From: Meghimatium bilineatum
Taxonomy: Eukaryota > Mollusca > Gastropoda > Stylommatophora > Philomycidae
DNA: 64,000 nucleotides
Assembly: GCA_034231615.1 (NCBI GenBank)
Contig: CM067306.1
Coordinates: 63,536,813 to 63,600,812, forward strand
Direction of reading: 5' to 3'
Positions 28,301-43,700 of this stretch are shown here, in pieces. The position numbers and the translations under genes were made by a program. The notes below the pieces were generated by a model. It was not told where the DNA came from. It saw only the letters and a program-made list of their open reading frames with translations, and did not search any database. Position 1 is the first letter of the stretch. The number at the start of each line of letters is the position of its first letter.

Positions 28301-31300
28301 TTAATTTGGGGGTGTTTTTTTTTCAGGAAATCCTAGGAATTTAGCTACAAGACCGTAATTTCTCTAGATTTTCAGAAAAACGGTCACGAATAGTCTCACG
28401 AAGACAAAGAAATTGTACAGGAAAATGGACGAATGACATTTTCTTTATTAAGGTCATTTATGTAGGTTGTTACATATCTATTTATATTGAGTTATGTAGT
28501 CTGGGGTTATCTAGGGTTTTTTTACAGTGATATACGGTTATTTCCAATATGTCAGTGGTGACACTGGTTGTGAGGACAGAGAGAGAGAGAGAGAGAGACG
28601 TGTTCTGGTCGTAGGTTCGTTGTAGATGCCGGGAGTGTGTAGCCGGGTAGACTTAATTTCTGGAAGGTAAGAAGCGATACAGAGTTAGTACGTTAGTCTG
28701 TTGATATTTTGTCAGTTGAAGGGTTTGGCTGTTTGTGCAGTTACCCCTGTAGCGATCGTTTCATTCATTCATCAAGTGCCGTCTCCACTAGGAAGGTTAG
28801 CTATGACGGAACTCCAACATAACTTGCGTCTTGTCTCGATGGTGCACTCTGTCAGACTAGCCTGCTCATCTTGTGATGTTACTCTCCCACTTGTATCTTT
28901 ATATGTATCTGTATCTTTACTTGTATGACTTGTATGGGCTCTTGCTCACCTCAACTTTACCTTCAGCAATGACATCTTTTAATATGTCCGATATACGTTA
29001 TTTGTTTGATCTTAATTTCCTTTAATAGTTCTTTTTTCATGCAAAGTAGTGTTAGAACCTCTTTGTTAGTTTTCTTCTCTCTCTATTGTTCTGCCTGTTC
29101 TTCTATTCTGCCTATTCTACATTTCCATGTTTCTGAGCCATACATACATATAATATACAATAGATCTTGCTGTTTCTTTCATATACATAGATTTATGTGT
29201 TGTATGTTCTGCAGATTGGATGAGACAGATTCGTGTGTAAAGTATGTTGTAACAAAATGTATTCTCCTCATTTCCCTTGTAATTACTCCACTCTCACATT
29301 AGTACAATGGGAGCCATTCAATCTTCGTTAGACCACGCCCTTCTTTGATATAAGCTCTGCTCACTGATCCCAAACAGCGCCACGTTTGTTGTCTGATCGA
29401 GACCGTCCACAGTAGAGACCTCTGTACAGAAAGTAAACATGAACTGAAAAATTGATTTCCGTGAATTTCGTTGGTCAATCGTAGCCATTTTTGACATGCG
29501 ACTAAGTATATACACATTAACCAACGAAAATCACGACGATAATAATAAACGTATCGAATGCCGTCTGTTTTACGTTCTGTTGACATGTCTATTATACCAG
29601 AGCCGAGTATGGCCGATGCGACTCGTCTTTGCGTATACGTTGTGTGGCCAACCAAATGAGCAGCACTGAAAAATATCGGGGGAAAAATCAGAAGATAGTA
29701 TGTGTACTTGTATGGTTTTGAACTAGGTCATATTGGCATTGGAACTTGAGTAAACACGTTGACATTGACCACATCAGCATCTTAAACAAAAGATGCGGTT
29801 TTAGTCAATACCTTGTAACATTTATATTCTAAAGTTACTCTGAATATGAGTCAAGACTTGTAACGTTTATATTCTAAAGTTAATCTGAATGAGTCAAGAC
29901 TTGTAGCGTTTATATTCTAAAGTTACTCTGAATGAGTCAAGACTTGTACTTTTTATATTCTAAAGTTACTCTGAATGAGTCAAGACTTGTAACGTTTATA
30001 TTCTAAAGTTACTCTGAATGAGTCAAGACTTGTACTGTTTATATTCTAAAGTTACTCTGAATGAGTCAAAACTTGTAACGTTTATATTCTAAAGTTACTC
30101 TGAATGAGTCAAGACTTGTACTGTTTATATTCTAAAGTTACTCTGAATGAGTCAAAACTTGTAACGTTTATATTCTAAAGTTACTCTGAATGAGTCAAGA
30201 CTTGTAACGTTTATATTCTAAAGTTACTCTGAATGAGTCAAGACGTGTAACGTTTATATTCTAAAGTTACTCTGAATGAGTCAAGACGTGTAACGTTTAT
30301 ATTCTAAAGTTACTCTGAATGAGTCAAGACTTGTACTGTTTATATTCTAAAGTTACTCTGAATGAGTCAAAACTTGTAACGTTTATATTCTAAAGTTACT
30401 CTGAATGAGTCAAGACTTGTACTGTTTATATTCTAAAGTTACTCTGAATGAGTCAAAACTTGTAACGTTTATATTCTAAAGTTACTCTGAATGAGTCAAG
30501 ACTTGTACTGTTTATATTCTAAAGTTACTCTGAATGAGTCAAGACTTGTAACGTTTATATTCTAAAGTTACTCTGAATGAGTCAAGACTTGTAACGTTTA
30601 TATTCTAAAGTTACTCTGAATGAGTCAAGACTTGTACTGTTTATATTCTAAAGTTACTCTGAATGAGTCAAAACTTGTAACGTTTATATTCTAAAGTTAC
30701 TCTGAATGAGTCAAAACTTGTAACGTTTATATTCTAAAGTTACTCTGAATGAGTCAAGACTTGTACTGTTTATATTCTAAAGTTACTCTGAATGAGTCAA
30801 GACTTGTAACGTTTATATTCTAAAGTTACTCTGAATGAGTCAAGACTTGTAACGTTTATATTCTAAAGTTACTCTGAATGAGTCAAGACTTGTAACGTTT
30901 ATATTCTAAAGTTACTCTGAATGAGTCAAGACTTGTAACGTTTATATTCTAAAGTTACTCTGAATGAGTCAAGACTTGTAACGTTTATATTCTAAAGTTA
31001 CTCTGAATATGCACCAGTCGATCGCCAACACGCACACAGTACAAATGTGTACATTTTTGACGGGGACTTCAAACATTTAACACTAGTATGTGCTATTAGA
31101 CTCCAGTACTACAAGGACCGAGTAGGTCTACTTGTAAATATAAATGACACATCAACAGAAACAAGGTTACTTCAGGTGTAACATGGATAATATAATCAGA
31201 ATACATCCAGGAGATTTAGAAAAAAATCAAAAGGCAGCAGACAGATTTAAGTCAGTCCCGTTCAACTGGCACCTATTCACTTGGATTGAATAACTTACGT

Positions 31301-34300
31301 CAAGATAAGTGACAATTTTTTTGATCAGTTACCAAGGCATACTCTGGAGACGGTCCTGGTTATATAACATTTTGACCGAATGCGATACCTGAGCTAGATC
31401 TATCTGCGCAAAGGAATGCCGAACCGAGTCTTTCGCAGTTTATACAGCCCCGTGCAGTCACATGTTTCATCCGTAAAAAAATGATTTTACTTCTCCCGTT
31501 ATTTCTATTGGCGGCCGAGACAAAGTATACACACAATGACCAATGGGAATCATGGAGAAAAGTCAAATAGCTTACCTGTGGAAGATGATCTTCGATGAGT
31601 CCGCCGGAGTGTATCATTGACACAACACACAACTGTATATTCATATTTAATGTGGAGATAATCAAGCCGAGAACACGCCAACATTTTCTCTCAAGTTTCT
31701 GTGAGATCAGAGAACGAAATATAAATAAATGCCTTTACAGATAAGGTGAGATCTTCTAGTACATATCTGGCATACTTGACTGGCGTGTTTATGAACAGGA
31801 ATTTATTGAGCGAAGAATTGGAATAGGCAACAACAAAAAACATGGATATATTTTTAGCCAGAGAAAATATTTCAGCAGTTGGTTTTCTGTGCTGGATTAA
31901 AAAATGGAGTTAAAAAAAAATCAGATGTGTTTTTATTTCAAGATTAGCACAGTTTGTATAAGTGTAAGATTTGTACTTCAAGGAGACGGGTTTTAAGATA
32001 CGTTCCCAGCACAGCTTGTATAAGTGTAAGATTTTTACTTCAAGGAGACGGGTTTTAAGATATCTTCCCAGCACAGTTTGTATAAGTGTATGAAGATTTG
32101 TACTTCAAGGAGACGGGTTTTAAGATACCTTCCAAAGCTCAAAACACAGCTCGTTGGATACTCTTCAGGATTGGCATCACACAGTATGTTTGATTTGAGC
32201 CCCCATAAATAACTATCGGCAACACTTGTTTCCTATTTCTGCCGTGTCTTTTCCGGAGCCCGAGAGGGAGCACAGAATAGCATCACTGATTACCTTCTAT
32301 ACACGTCGTAAATGCCGACTAAGGAGGTTATGGGGGCGAAGTTGTGGGGTCCTATCCCATATATGGTTAAAGTGACCGATACGCCATGCTTAAGTTGGAC
32401 GTGACGGGCTGCCAAAGGCGCAGCTATCGCAGCAAATCTTTAAGCCATGACACAACACATTCCATTCTCCAGACTACATCCTGCTAATCTGCAGGAGTTT
32501 GAGAACGAACGCAGAAGAAGCGTACACTTCAACGCCATCTTATACATCATCACAACACAGAAAATGAAATATTTAAAGCTGACATGAAAATAAAGATAGG
32601 TAATTGCATTAGATTTGAGAATTACACACCTAGAATGGGCACACATATCACCTGGCTCACGCAACAGCCTTTATTGTGTACTAGCATATTTACCACGCAC
32701 ATTGAATGATGTGCGATTTTTCTAAGACATCATTCATTAGTTCAGACATGAACGTAATATCAAGTGCTTGTTCTGTTCGCATGACATCATTTATACCTTT
32801 GACATAAAAACACAAAACAATTCTAGAGGACGAGAGTAGTCATTTTTTATTTAGAGAAACCCGCTGATAATGAAGTCATTCCTCTATGCCTTTGGGCGTT
32901 ATTCTTGAATTATAGCAATTTACTTCAACGTTAAAGTCTGGATAATTATATTGAACACAATTGAATAGATTTAACTGCCATTGATTTTTATATACAAGGA
33001 CATGGTTTGGCATGACAAGATAAGAGATGGCCTTATACATACGCAGTTCTGTTATAGTAGATACATCTTGTTTACATTGTAGATTGTTTGTGGAGATCCC
33101 AGGTGATTATAGTAAGAACTACATAGTTGCATGCTATAAATGGTACTTTAGGTAGAATGTGATCCGCTTCGTTGACAGGGATGGATAACACATTGTGTAA
33201 CCTGGGTACATTGAAGTCAGTCCTCTAAATCATTTCAACCATTACTGTTGGCCACTTGTTCTTACAGTCTACATAACTGCATTGTTTCAGCACGTTTTAA
33301 AGTCTACACTGTTGGAGATAAACCATCATGTTTTTTTACTTGAACATTAGGGTGTTAGGGAAAATCAAAGAGTAGACAGACTTGTCAGCGGGACCACAGT
33401 AACTAGTGGTAGTTCAATGGACCGTACTGATATTTTGAATGCAATAAAGGAGTTAGACCAGTTGGGTGGTATGATTTGTGTTTCATCTTATGTGTCTATG
33501 GTTAGAATGCAGTACTTGGAAGTGAAAGCATGGCGTGGCAAGAAACGAGCGGCATATATGGATTTAAAAAAAGAGCAGCTATTAAACAGCGCATGCCCGG
33601 GATAGTGTGTTACATCGTCCTGGATGATATACAGAATATGAGATCTGGACACCAGTAGAATTGCCCGAAGTGCCACGTTGCAAATACCGTCGTATATCCT
33701 TGCACGGTCAAATCTCATAACAAGTTTCTTCTGTGCCGACAAATATATATATAAACAAGAAATATTAGATATTGAGGATTTTGAAAAAAAATTGCAAAAT
33801 TTGTTTTAAAAGAATGTGCTATAGAAGAATGCGCTATAGCAGGATGCGCTACAGAAGAATGCACTATAGACATATGCGTTACAGAAGGATTCCACCGCAT
33901 CTAGAGATCAGTGGTATTACCCAGTTTCGTCTTTCCGACCTGCATCCATCTGTTCTATATTTTGAGAGTGTATGAGAATGTGTGAGTGTATGAGAATGGG
34001 TGTATGAGAATGTGTGAGTGTATGAGAATGGGTGTATGAGAATGAGTGTATGAGAATGGGTGGATGAGAATGGGTGTATGAGAATGTGTGAGTGTATGAG
34101 AATGTGTGAGTGTATGAGAATGTGTGAGTGTATGAGAATGTGTGAGTGTATGAGAATGTGTGTATGAGAATGTGTGAGTGTATGAGAATGAGTGTATGAG
34201 AATGAGTTTATGAGAATGAGTGTATGAGAATGGGTGTATGAGAATGTGTGAGTGTATGAGAATGGGTTATGAGAATTTGTGAGTGTATGAGAATGTGTGG

Positions 34301-37300
34301 GTGTATGAGAATGTTTGAGTGTATGAGAATGTGTGAGTGTATGAGAATGTGTGAGTGTATGAGAATGTGTGAGTGTATGAGAATGTGTGGGTGTATGAGA
34401 ATGTTTGAGTGTATGAGAATGTGTGAGTGTATGAGAATGTGTGAGTGTATGAGAATGTGTGAGTGTATGAGAATGTGTGGGTGTATGAGAATGTTTGAGT
34501 ATATGAGAATGTGTGATTGTATGAGAATGTGTTAGTGTATGAGAATGTGTGAGTGTATGAGAATGGTTTATGAGAATGTGTGAGTGTATGAGAATGTGTG
34601 AGTGTATGAGAATGTGTGAGTGTATGAGAATGTGTGAGTGTATGAGAATGTGTGAGTGTATGAGAATGTGTGAGTGTATAAGAATGTGTGAGTGTATGAG
34701 AATGTGTGAGTGTATGAGAATGGGTTATGAGAATGTGTGAGTGTATGAGAATGTGTGAGTGTATGAGAATGGGTTATGAGAATGTGTGAGTGTATGAGAA
34801 TGTGTGAGTGTATGAGAATGGGTGTATGAGAAAGTGAGTGTATGATAATGAGTATATGAGAATGGGTTATGAGAATGTGTGAGTGAATGAGAATGGGTTA
34901 TGAGAATGTGTGAGTGAATGAGAATGGGTTATGAGAATGTGTGAGTGAATGAGAATGGGTGTATGAGAATGGGTGTATGGGAATGTGTGAGTGTATGCGA
35001 ATGGGTGTATGAGAATAGGTGAGTGTTTGAGAATGGGTGTATGAGAATGTGTGAGTGTATGCGAATGGGTGTATGAGAATAGGTGAGTGTATGAGAATGG
35101 GTGAGTGTATGAGAATGGGTGAGTGTATGAGAATGGGTGTATGAGAATGGATGAGTGTATGAGAATGAGTGTATGAGAATAAGTGTATGAGAATGAGTGT
35201 ATGAGAATGAGTGTATGAGAATATGAGTATGTGAGGGTATACTCCAGGTAGTTAAAGCGGCGATCGCCCGCTGTCGATGGGTGAAGTTAGTGTCACGATC
35301 TATGACATTTATATTCGTGCGAGGACATGCGGGTGCTGAGGGTATTCAACAACCATATACACTGGCGAGAATGAATAAAGTATCAATATATACATCAACG
35401 GGTCGATCTGACATAGTTATTGTGTGAGACGGAATGATGTATATTCATCTTACCAATCCTCGTCCGCTCAGAAGATTTTCAAAAGTGTGAGTCATGGTCG
35501 TTCTCAAGACTTCGCGAGGTTGGTGTAAAATTTGGAGTAGACCATACAGAGAAACAAGAAATACGAAGAGGCTGATAAATCATCATAGTAATGGAGCTGT
35601 CAGACACTACACACTGTTGGATTTATTGAGTCGAGAATTTTTAGCCACTACACAATGTTGGGTTAATTGAGTCGGAAAGTGTCACGTGGAACACATAGGA
35701 ATTGTTTGGTGTGCGCTGATGATAGGCCGCATTCATAAATCATTGATTAATTTATTATAATACATTTTGGAATAGAACTGCCTGGACAGAGTACAATATA
35801 CAACCCGGCTAACAAATCAACCCCGAGCTAAATCTTTGTGCCGCACAATGTGATGGAGTAAATAAGATGTCGGTCGATGCATCTGGGGATGTGTCCTTAC
35901 GTCCCACTGTCTACTGGAAGTCACTACACGCGACTACGAGATCAAGAGTGTTCGTGCGTATTCGCGCGACTGATCCAAATGCAAAGGGTGCCACGGAACC
36001 GCGTCCATATTGTAAGAAGCTGGATGCTCAATATCGTATGCAACTGACATAGTTCTTTAACAGTCCTTGTATCCGGACCAGTCACGTGATTACGGATGTG
36101 CACGCATGATCTGGTAGTCGCAAGTAGTCGCTTCCAGTGGACTTACCTCATAACTCAGAAACGATAACACAGGCTCAGTCGCACACACATGCACATTCAC
36201 TCGCACGCACACACACGCAATTATATTCATGTCTGTGAGATTTTCATTTTTTCACAGTATTAGGTTTATAATATGAAATCATTTCAAAACGTTGATACTT
36301 TCCTTTCAAAGAGGCTAGTCTTTTCATGTTGTATTTTGCTGCAGCGAATGAGATTCTTAACGCTGTTCTTTCTCTGGTGATTGCGCTGAGTAGCACGAAA
36401 GAGGATAGCTTTTCTTGTAGGAGTTTTGTTATTGTCGGGATATCTAAGAGCCCGCAACACTTATTTAGCGCCAGTTAGGAGGATTTATCTTGCTATTGTG
36501 TGCGTCTCAAGGATTTCATCAGAATTATGCTTTTGTTCGTTACAGAATCCCCATTTCTGCTTTTATAGTTTGTATGCGATGTTTTTCTGTGGGTGTAACA
36601 TTCTGTTCATTAGCCGCATAGCGAACCCTCCCTTTTTAAAAATAATATTTAAAAAAAATATAATTAGATTCCGTCTTTTTCTGTTCAAATAACAATATTT
36701 CGTTAATCTATCTGTATGCGCACGTAATGGTACATCTTGTGCAGTTCCTTCTCTATGTTGGTTTATTGGTTCATGTTTTGTAGTTCAATAAGTAGTACCG
36801 TGTGATGGTGCATCATTGGTAGTTCAAATAAGCATACTCGTGTGATGGTACATCATTGGTGGTTCAAATAAGTAGTACCGTGTGATGGTGCATCATTGGT
36901 AGTTCAAATAAGCATACTCGTGTGATGGTACATCATTGGTGGTTCAAATAAGTAGTACCGTGTGATGGTGCATCATTGGTGGTTCAAATAAGTAGTACCG
37001 TGTGATGGTGCATCATTGGTAGTTCAAATAAGCATACTCGTGTGATGGTACATCATTGGTAGTTCAAATAAGTAGTACCGTGTGATGGTGCATCATTGGT
37101 GGTTCAAATAAGCATACTCGTGTGATGGTGCATCATTGGTGGTTCAAATAAGCATACTCGTGTGATGGTGCATCATTGGTGGTTCAAATAAGCATACTCG
37201 TGTGATGGTGCATCATTGGTAGTTCAAATAAGCATACTCGTGTGATGGTACATATTTTGTAGTTTTATCTATATGTTTTTTTTTGTAGTTCGGTTTATAT

Positions 37301-37636
37301 ACATATGATATGATCTGTTTAATTCCATCTGCCTACAAGTGTGATCGTTTATCTTTTTTTTGTGTGTATAGACTTCCATCTCTAAACACGAATATTTTAT
37401 CTAGTTTCATCTCTATACACGTTTATTTTATCTAGTTCCATCTCTGAACACGTTTATTTTATCAAATAGTTCCATCTCTACTGACAACACGTGCGATTGT
37501 GTATCATTTGTACTTATGCTATATCTACACACATGTTGATGTGCCATTTGTATTCCTGTCTGTCTACATACGTGCCTTTATATCTTTTGCTCTTATATAT
37601 ATATATCCGTGCACACTGTTAATCCTTCTGTACACC

Positions 37637-37712
<76 letters not shown>

Positions 37713-40700
37713 TATTGATCCTTTTGCACACTCCGGTATGTGTATTTTACCGATATTCTGTACGCGCGTGTGTTCATGTACTTGCCGATACATCTGTATG
37801 AATGTGTCTGTGTTTTATCGGACCATCTGTGTACAGGAATGTCCTTGCGTATTCTTGATTCATCTTTGTACACTTCTGTCAGTATATCTTATCGCTTCGT
37901 ATGTATACATGTGTCACCGTGTGTCGTAACTGTCAGTATATCGTACCTGTCTGTGTGTCGTGCCGGTCAGTGTGTCATGCCGGTCAGTGTGTCGTACCTG
38001 TCAGTATATCGTACCGGTCTGCGTGTCGTACCGTCTGTGTGTCGTGCTGATCTGTGTGTCGTACTAGTCCGTGTATCATACCGGTCAGTGTGTCATGTGA
38101 CGCATTCTTGCCAAAACGTAGTCTCTTGTGAATCTCCTGAAAACTCCGCGGTCTCTGGAAAGTTGTCCCGCTTCCTCTAGCGACATGTGCATGTATTCCT
38201 GAATATTTCGTGTCCAGCGATATCTGCGTCGAACTTTGCCTCTAATGCCGTCTATCAGCCCCGTCCAACAACAATCTTTCCATGGCATAGTATATCTTCA
38301 AATGTCTACAAAAAAAAAACAACAACACCAACAAGAAACAATTTTCTTAGGAATAAGGTGTTTAAAAGCCAGCCTTCTCGAACGCTGATTTTGCTTAGCA
38401 CATCTTGGTTGGGCATCCTTGCTGTCCATGATACTCTCATGACTCTTCTATAACACTTCATTTCGAAAACCTCTGTTATCTTGACTAGTTTTATTTATTG
38501 TCCATGTTTCGCAGCTGTAGGTCGCCACTGGGAACACGCATGCATTAACAAACATGCCTTACTTTCTTTGTTTGCCTGTGCCAACGTTTTTTCAGTTGTT
38601 TTAATTTGGACATCGCTATTGCTGTTCCCTTCCTGATCTCGACTGCACAGTCTCCTGCGCTGTTTATGTTGCTCCTGCGCTGTTTATGTTAGCTCCTGCG
38701 CTGTTTATGTTAGCTCCTGCGCTGTTTATTAGCTCCTAGATATTGGACATTTTTTTTACTTCTTCTAAAACATTGTTATCAATATAAATTCTAGGTCTTG
38801 TCTTCGCTTTGTCTGTTGTCATTACTTTTTTTGTCATATTAGATCATGTTTTCTTTTCGCTAAAGCTTTTTGTCATTTTTATTATGTGTATTACAGTGTG
38901 TCTCAGGGGCCCGTATACCTAGCAAGTTCGTGTTTCTTGATTCCTGTATATCTTACAGTTCCATGTATATTTTATGTCCATGTATATTACAATATACGAT
39001 GTTTGCTGGGTTATCTTTTGTTGTGACGTGCTGCTGCATTTGCCGACTTGTTTAGGTACACACGCATCTCATCAAGCAGAGTTAACTGTTTCATTGGTTG
39101 AGCTGCTGTCGTTGTGTGTGTTGCGTGTATGTTCAATATGTGTCAGGAAAGTCATTAATCATTATTGATTACAATTGTGTGATATTTCTGACCTCAATTT
39201 CTGTGGTACGAATTCTTCATTTGTAATTTGTGTAACAGATGTTGAAAAAATACCCCGCCTTCACTTTTCATCCTTCCCCACATTTTCCCATGGGCAACTG
39301 CTTCCTTTCAAAAATTATCGTTTTCCAAACGTTTGTGTGCGTGCGGGACCGTAGGCAGTAAAGACCTTTGTATAGTAAGTAAACAAGCCGTCATTAGTAA
39401 TGTTTATTATTATCGTGATTTTTATTGGTTATTGTTTATTAACTTGGAGTCGAATGCCAAAAATAGCCACAGCAGACCAACGAAACACATGGAAAAATAA
39501 ATAATCAGCCTTTCAGGTCATGTTTGCTTTCTGCACAGTGGTCTTTGCTGGAGACCGTATTGGAGTGCTGTGTCAAGACATGGATATCTAGATATATAGG
39601 GATTAGCTATGGCGTCACAAAAACAGTCTGTCGGCGACATTTGTTGCTGAAATTTCCTCTCCTTTAACCAATTATCACTAGTATAGATAGAACATGTATG
39701 AGCTTCGTATACACCATGTCTTTTTCCATAATAGTTCTGCGTTCTGATCTTCATTCATTCATTTTCCTTTTGTGCTGAAGTTAGCGAATAGGGCAAGGGT
39801 AAGATCTCTCCAATTCCGTCTGTTCAAAGCTATTCTGTGCAGTTCTTGAATAGTATGGATATTGATTGTTTTACTTTCTCTAAGTATTGTTCTTCTGAGT
39901 GTTTCTTGTGGTCTACCCCTGACTCTTTTGCCTATAGGTATCCATTCAAGAGATTGGTGGTGTATTCTGTTGATATCTGCTCGTAGGACATGCCCGATAT
40001 AGGACCGATGTTCTGATCTTACGTAACTTTAATTATGTTGACTCGTCCGACTTCTTCCTTACTCATCATTCGCTAGCCTCACATGAATACACGAAGTGAC
40101 CAATGATAGTGTATCAGCAAAGATAAGTGACTCAGTTTGGTTTCTGCGCGCAGGATTATTCTTCAGAAGGAATTTATTGTGTAATGTCCATCTCGCGTGT
40201 GTGTATTTTTTTTTTTAAATATCTCGTTCCACAGCGATATTTGTAGCTGTGAAAACATGTTATTTAGTCGTGATACCGTGGTTGCTGGTGCGCCTCTCGG
40301 CCTGATATCTCCGACTTCAGCACCCATGCATGCTTGGGCATAACTTGTCCTGCTCGATGTAGGAGATAGTGTTTTTCATTAATTTACAAATCTTTACAAA
40401 GTACACCTGAGTACATCTAATGCTGTAATCTAATTTCAAACAACCTGACACGAGTGATACTACATCAACATTGGCTGATATTTCATGGACGATGTTAGTG
40501 TAGTCTCTAATAATTGACATAACCTTCTCTCTTCTACATGGCGTGTCCTTTGCAGAACGTTGCCCTCACTGTCACTCTGTAAACTTACTATTACCTTCAA
40601 TCTTTCCCTGTATAATTAATCTTTTTAACCAAATGTGTTGTTGTATGTCCAATATATGTTAGCTTGCGTTCATTGTCCGGCTCTGTGGCTGCGAGGTAAG

Positions 40701-43700
40701 GAGCGTGTAAGGCCAATGTGCCGGGTTGGAATTGTATCACATGCGATTTTGCATCCGGACTGTTCACACAGCAATGACAAACCACTGAACGTAAATACCG
40801 CCAAGAAAATCACTACAGTCAAACATGTTAGCTTGACGGCTATGTACTGTAAGAATGCATACCAATTTTGTGTGCTTGTTCTTTGAAAGTTTTTTGAAGA
40901 GCTAACTTTCTTCTTTGTTCATGTCTTTGCGTACGTCTGTGTTGTATCTCCTCTCTGATCATGCTATTCTTGGAACTTTTCTACAGCATTTCATTTCAAA
41001 TGTTGATCTATTTTATTGACTGAATACACGATCTTAATGACGCCATGTTACACGCATGCTATATCAACGTCAGAGAAATCATTCTACAGCTGAAAGTGAA
41101 ACGCATTCATATTAATTATGTAGGTGACATTCTTTGCAGAACGTAGTCTTACCAAAGAAAGACTTAGGATCAAAACTTATGACGTTTTGAAATCTCAAAA
41201 TTCTGGGCTTGTTCGCATGTTGCTACCAAGAACATGTTTAAATACTTGCGTTGTATTTGTCACCAACCTACTGTATTAAGACGCCAGAATGAACGGAAAC
41301 ATGTACAAGTGTTACGAATATCATTCAATAACCAAACTAACAACGAGTCACTGCGACAGGTACGTTGTGGCTACAATTCTTCACCAGGACGAAAGCCAAC
41401 AGACGGAACACACAATATACTGAACGTAAGAAAACACGTATGGTGATGGTTGGAGGAAGATATTAAAACAAGGTAAGAAACATGTCAAAGGGAAGGCCAA
41501 GATCGAACTCGGAGGATCCAGACAAGAAGTGGAAGAGATACATAGCATGCCGATAAGAAATTGATGAGATACCTACCACACATCACCACACAACATAGTA
41601 TGCCGAAACGTCACTGAGTGCAAGACACTTTGCTATTTTCTATCCGCAGGATGATGATGTTCACAATATCCACACTTTAGTTGTCTATCCAAGGCCAGAT
41701 CTTGACTGCGTTGAGTCCGTATTTGTTCAGCGTTGTCTTGATGTTTTCTAGCACATCATAATAAGACGTCACAGATTATGAAGAACCAAGATACCAGTTC
41801 GAAACGCCACTGATTTCGCGACTCATTATCATCCTACGATACTTCTTCTTCTGCGTTCGTTCTCAAACTCCTGCAAATTAGCAGGATGTAGTCCGGAGAA
41901 CGGAATGCGTTGTGTCATGGTTAACAGCATTGCTGCGATATGTGCGCCTATCGGTCTGACACATCCGACTTCAGCATGGCTTTGGGTCACTGACCCTATA
42001 TGGGATGGGACAGCCAACTCCATACCATAATCTCCTTAGTCTCCTTTTACGACATGCATGGAAGGTAAACAGTGTTGCTATTCATTGCTCCCCTTTCGGG
42101 CTTCGGCATTACACGGGCGATCCTACGATACGAAACGCCACTGATGACAAATAATAATCCGAAAAAAAATGTTTCATAGTAATAGCAGAATATAGCTTCA
42201 AGCGACACTTTCTTACCTGGTCTTACCTGGAAACTGACTAGACAGTCTACCTGAGAAGACCGTTTCTCAGGTAATGTGATGGCGTGCTAAGTTGTTCTGC
42301 AGCTGGAGATGGTGATAGAAGCATATCAAATGTAGCCTGGCTTAGCCTGGGAGTGTTTGTATTAGGCATCGTTATGAAACCATCAATTTACAATCTGTTT
42401 GATGTCTTCTCTCCATCTGACGCTGAGTAGCTATCTTTTTACCTATATGTCACATTTCCCGTTTTATATTATTTATCTCCCCCCCCCCCCCCCCGCCTTT
42501 CTATATGTTTTTATTTTCTCAAATTTTCATCTTCAATATAGCTTTCTCATCATCATTCAGCATCGTGCCGTCTCCGCAACCAAGGTTGGGCTGCAATAGA
42601 TTTCCAACATTCTCTGTATCTTACTTAGTTGTTTTTTGTTGCTGCTGTAGTTGTTGTTGCTGTAGTTGTTGTTGCTGCAGTGGTTGTTGCTGCAGTGGTT
42701 GTTGTTGTAGTTGTTATTGCTGCAGTTGTTGTTGCTGCTGTAGTTGATGTTGCTGTAGTTGTTGTTGCTGTAGTTGTTGTTGCTGCAGTTGTTGTTGCTG
42801 CTGTAGTTGTTGTTGCTGTAGTTGTTGTTGCTGCTGTAGTTGATGTTGCTGCTGTAGTTGTTGTTGCTGTAGTTGTTGTTGCTGCAGTTGTTGTTGCTGT
42901 AGTTGTTGTTGATGTAGTTGTTGTTGCTGTAGTTGTTGTTGCTGCAGTAGTTGTTGCTGCAGTGGTTGTTGCTGCAGTGGTTGTTGTTGTAGTTGTTATT
43001 GCTGCAGTAGTTGTTGCTGTAGTTGTTGCTGCAGTAGTTGTTGCTGCAGTAGTTGTTGCTGTAGTTTTTGTTGCTGTAGTTGTTGTTGCTGCAGTAGTTG
43101 TTGCTGCAGTAGTTGTTGCTGCAGTGGTTGTTGCTGCAGTGGTTGTTGCTGCAGTAGTTGTTGTTGTAGTTGTTGCTGTAGTTGTTGCTGCAGTAGTTGT
43201 TGCTGCAGTAGTTGTTGTTGTAGTTGTTGCTGTAGTTGTTGCTGCAGTAGTTGTTGCTGCAGTAGTTGTTGTTGTAGTTGTTGCTGTAGTTGTTGCTGCA
43301 GTAGTTGTTGCTGCAGTAGTTGTTGTTGTAGTTGTTGCTGCAGTAGTTGTTGCTGCAGTAGTTGTTGCTGCAGTAGTTGTTGCTGCAGTAGTTGTTGTTG
43401 TAGTTGTTGCTGTAGTTGTTGCTGCAGTAGTTGTTGTTGTAGTTGTTGCTGCAGTAGTTGTTGTTGTAGTTGTTGCTGCAGTAGTTGTTGTTGTAGTTGT
43501 TGCTGCAGTAGTTGTTGCTGCAGTAGTTGTTGTTGTAGTTGTTGTTGTAGTTGTTGCTGTAGTTGTTGCTGCAGTAGTTGTTGCTGCAGTAGTTGTTGTT
43601 GTAGTTGTTGCTGTAGTTGTTGTTGTAGTTGTTGCTGCAGTAGTTGTTGCTGTTGTTGTTGCTGCAGTAGTTGTTGTTGTAGTTGTTGCTGTAGTTACTA

